7,467 nt of DNA from Bryobacteraceae bacterium (lineage in GTDB: Bacteria; Acidobacteriota; Terriglobia; Bryobacterales; Bryobacteraceae): contig JACMLA010000849.1 of NCBI GenBank assembly GCA_014379815.1, positions 1 to 7,467 on the forward strand, written 5' to 3'. Made by a program: the position numbers and the translations under genes. Below, in pieces: positions 6,687 through 7,467 of the stretch (positions within the stretch are counted from its first letter, which is position 1; every line of letters begins with the position of its first letter). Under the pieces are notes generated by a model. That model worked only from the letters and a program-made list of their open reading frames with translations. It was not told the origin of the DNA and made no database searches.

Positions 6687-6725
6687 CAGGGGGGATGGAC
6701 TTCCCGCACAGGGGTGCAGGACCAG
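6665..6725. repeat. Perfect 9-bp inverted repeat with 43-bp spacer, upstream of the sigma gene
   Basis: CTGGTCCTG at 6665-6673 and its exact reverse complement CAGGACCAG at 6717-6725 lie between the stop of the TonB-like gene and the sigma gene. Arm centres are 52 bp apart, close to five helical turns. No T-run follows on either strand, so it is not a standard terminator. It could be a pair of protein half-sites, the base of a structured leader or 3' UTR, or chance. Confidence 0.5.
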
Positions 6726-6735
6726 GCTATTGGTA

Positions 6736-7467
6736 CTACTTGACGTTGTATTTGAAGACGAATTGCAGACGAACCTGACCGCCTTTAAATTCAACAGGCA
6801 AGGGCAGAAATGGATTGGAAGCGCTGATACTGGCAACGGCGGCCCGGTCCAGAGCTTCTGCCCCTGAAGGCGTAGCAATCACCAGCTTGGGGACGCTGCC
6901 GTCGCGGTTAATCGCGAATTGAATAATCGTGCGACCCTGACGCCCAAATCGCGCGCTTTCGGGAATAACGGAAAACCAGTTTCGCCTGACAGCAGTAAGA
7001 ACTTTCACCAGATAAGGCCAGAAATCCACGCCTTGCGGGTCGCTCAGGAGTTCGACTGCGCTTCCCAATTTTCCGGGCATCGGCAGCGAAGGCGAGGTCG
7101 GCATGGCACCGGGGGCTGCGTCCTCATCTCCTACGATCAGCCCTCTTCCGGCACCCCGCGCGACTTGCCGGGCAGCTTCTTCCACCGACGTGCCCGGCCG
7201 GGTAACCTGAACTCTTCCTACCCCCACGGCCGATCCACCGGTTTCCGCACCAGGCTTCTCAAACGCCAGCTTCGGTTTCTCCTGAGCCTGAATTTGTGGA
7301 GGAGGTACCGCGATATCCCGCCCTATGGCCGGCGGAGGAGCGTTAGTTCGCAACTGCGCGGAATCCACCACAGGTGGTGCCATCGCGTCGGGTACCGCTG
7401 GTTTAGGCGGAGCCGGAGACACGCGATCTGGAAGTTTGAACTTCTGACGTGGAAGCGCCGCCGCGCC
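6736..7467 (-). CDS. TonB/TolA-like energy-transducer protein, C-terminal part, 5' end outside window
   Basis: The frame is open from the right window edge down to TAG at 6738-6736, giving 243 visible residues; the N-terminus is missing. A GTG at 7422-7420 is an internal valine rather than a convincing start, because the proline-rich sequence continues upstream (ALPRQKFKLPDRV). Visible residues 1 to about 70 are rich in Pro, Ala and Lys, typical of the periplasm-spanning linker of TonB/TolA proteins. A Gly/Ala/Pro-rich low-complexity stretch leads to a C-terminal TonB/TolA-type domain at about 150-243. It starts with an amphipathic helix around DFWPYLVKVLTAVRRNW, then TIIQFAINRDGSVPKL, PSGAEALDRAAVASI, NPFLPLPVEF and the final strand VRLQFVFKYN. 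Such proteins usually carry an N-terminal membrane anchor, presumably outside the window, and couple inner-membrane energy to outer-membrane transport or envelope integrity. No ExbB/ExbD partner is visible. It is read in the same direction as the downstream sigma gene, 187 bp away. Confidence 0.87.
   Translation of the reverse strand, partial: GAAALPRQKFKLPDRVSPAPPKPAVPDAMAPPVVDSAQLRTNAPPPAIGRDIAVPPPQIQAQEKPKLAFEKPGAETGGSAVGVGRVQVTRPGTSVEEAARQVARGAGRGLIVGDEDAAPGAMPTSPSLPMPGKLGSAVELLSDPQGVDFWPYLVKVLTAVRRNWFSVIPESARFGRQGRTIIQFAINRDGSVPKLVIATPSGAEALDRAAVASISASNPFLPLPVEFKGGQVRLQFVFKYNVK

Noticed and set aside
6625..6867. An 80-codon + strand open frame opposite the TonB-like gene end.
   Set aside because: Most of it is antisense to a conserved domain, and the composition looks like a shadow frame.
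6567..6878. A 103-codon open frame on the - strand across the end of the TonB-like gene and the intergenic region.
   Set aside because: It is out of frame with the clear TonB C-terminal domain, rich in Ser and Asn with no recognisable motif, and has no ribosome binding site.

Overview
The window looks like an ordinary chromosomal housekeeping stretch from a moderately GC-rich Gram-negative bacterium. My best guess is Acidobacteriota (Terriglobia/Acidobacteriaceae-like). That guess rests on remembered protein style: the GroEL tail ending in MDY, the NDH-2 subclass with the FTPMLHE block, a FliA/WhiG-type sigma factor beside a proline-rich TonB/TolA-like protein, and the C-terminal wording of that protein. 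No rRNA, tRNA or other decisive marker is present, so the phylum call is an inference.

Layout. Positions 1-584 hold the 3' third of groEL on the + strand, closed by a clear Rho-independent terminator at about 607-648. A compact + strand run of four genes follows: a type II NADH dehydrogenase-like flavoprotein (704-2023), folC (2023-3273, sharing one base with the previous stop), a PlsC-family acyltransferase (3283-3996) and a long-form SppA protease IV (4021-5742). Gaps are -1, 9 and 24 bp, so the four genes are probably co-transcribed. They do not form a single pathway: they cover respiratory NADH oxidation, folate polyglutamylation, phospholipid acylation and membrane proteolysis.

From 5739 the coding strand flips. 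A FliA/WhiG (sigma-28 type) sigma factor (6548-5739, - strand) converges on sppA so tightly that one TTAA palindrome supplies both stop codons. Upstream of it on the same strand, after 187 bp of non-coding DNA, is the C-terminal part of a TonB/TolA-like protein (7467-6736, 5' end outside the window). The 187-bp gap carries the only strong Shine-Dalgarno sequence in the window, a perfect 9-bp inverted repeat with a 43-bp spacer, and weak candidate promoters for the sigma gene.

I found no mobile element, CRISPR array, RNA gene, phage, toxin-antitoxin or defence system, and nothing that amounts to a new multi-gene system. The points most worth a second look are the sigma-28 type factor with no flagellar gene in view, the PlsC paralogue whose acceptor-binding motif II lacks its usual basic residues, the non-acidic residue at the NAD(P)H-selectivity position of the NDH-2, and the regulatory-looking DNA upstream of the sigma gene.
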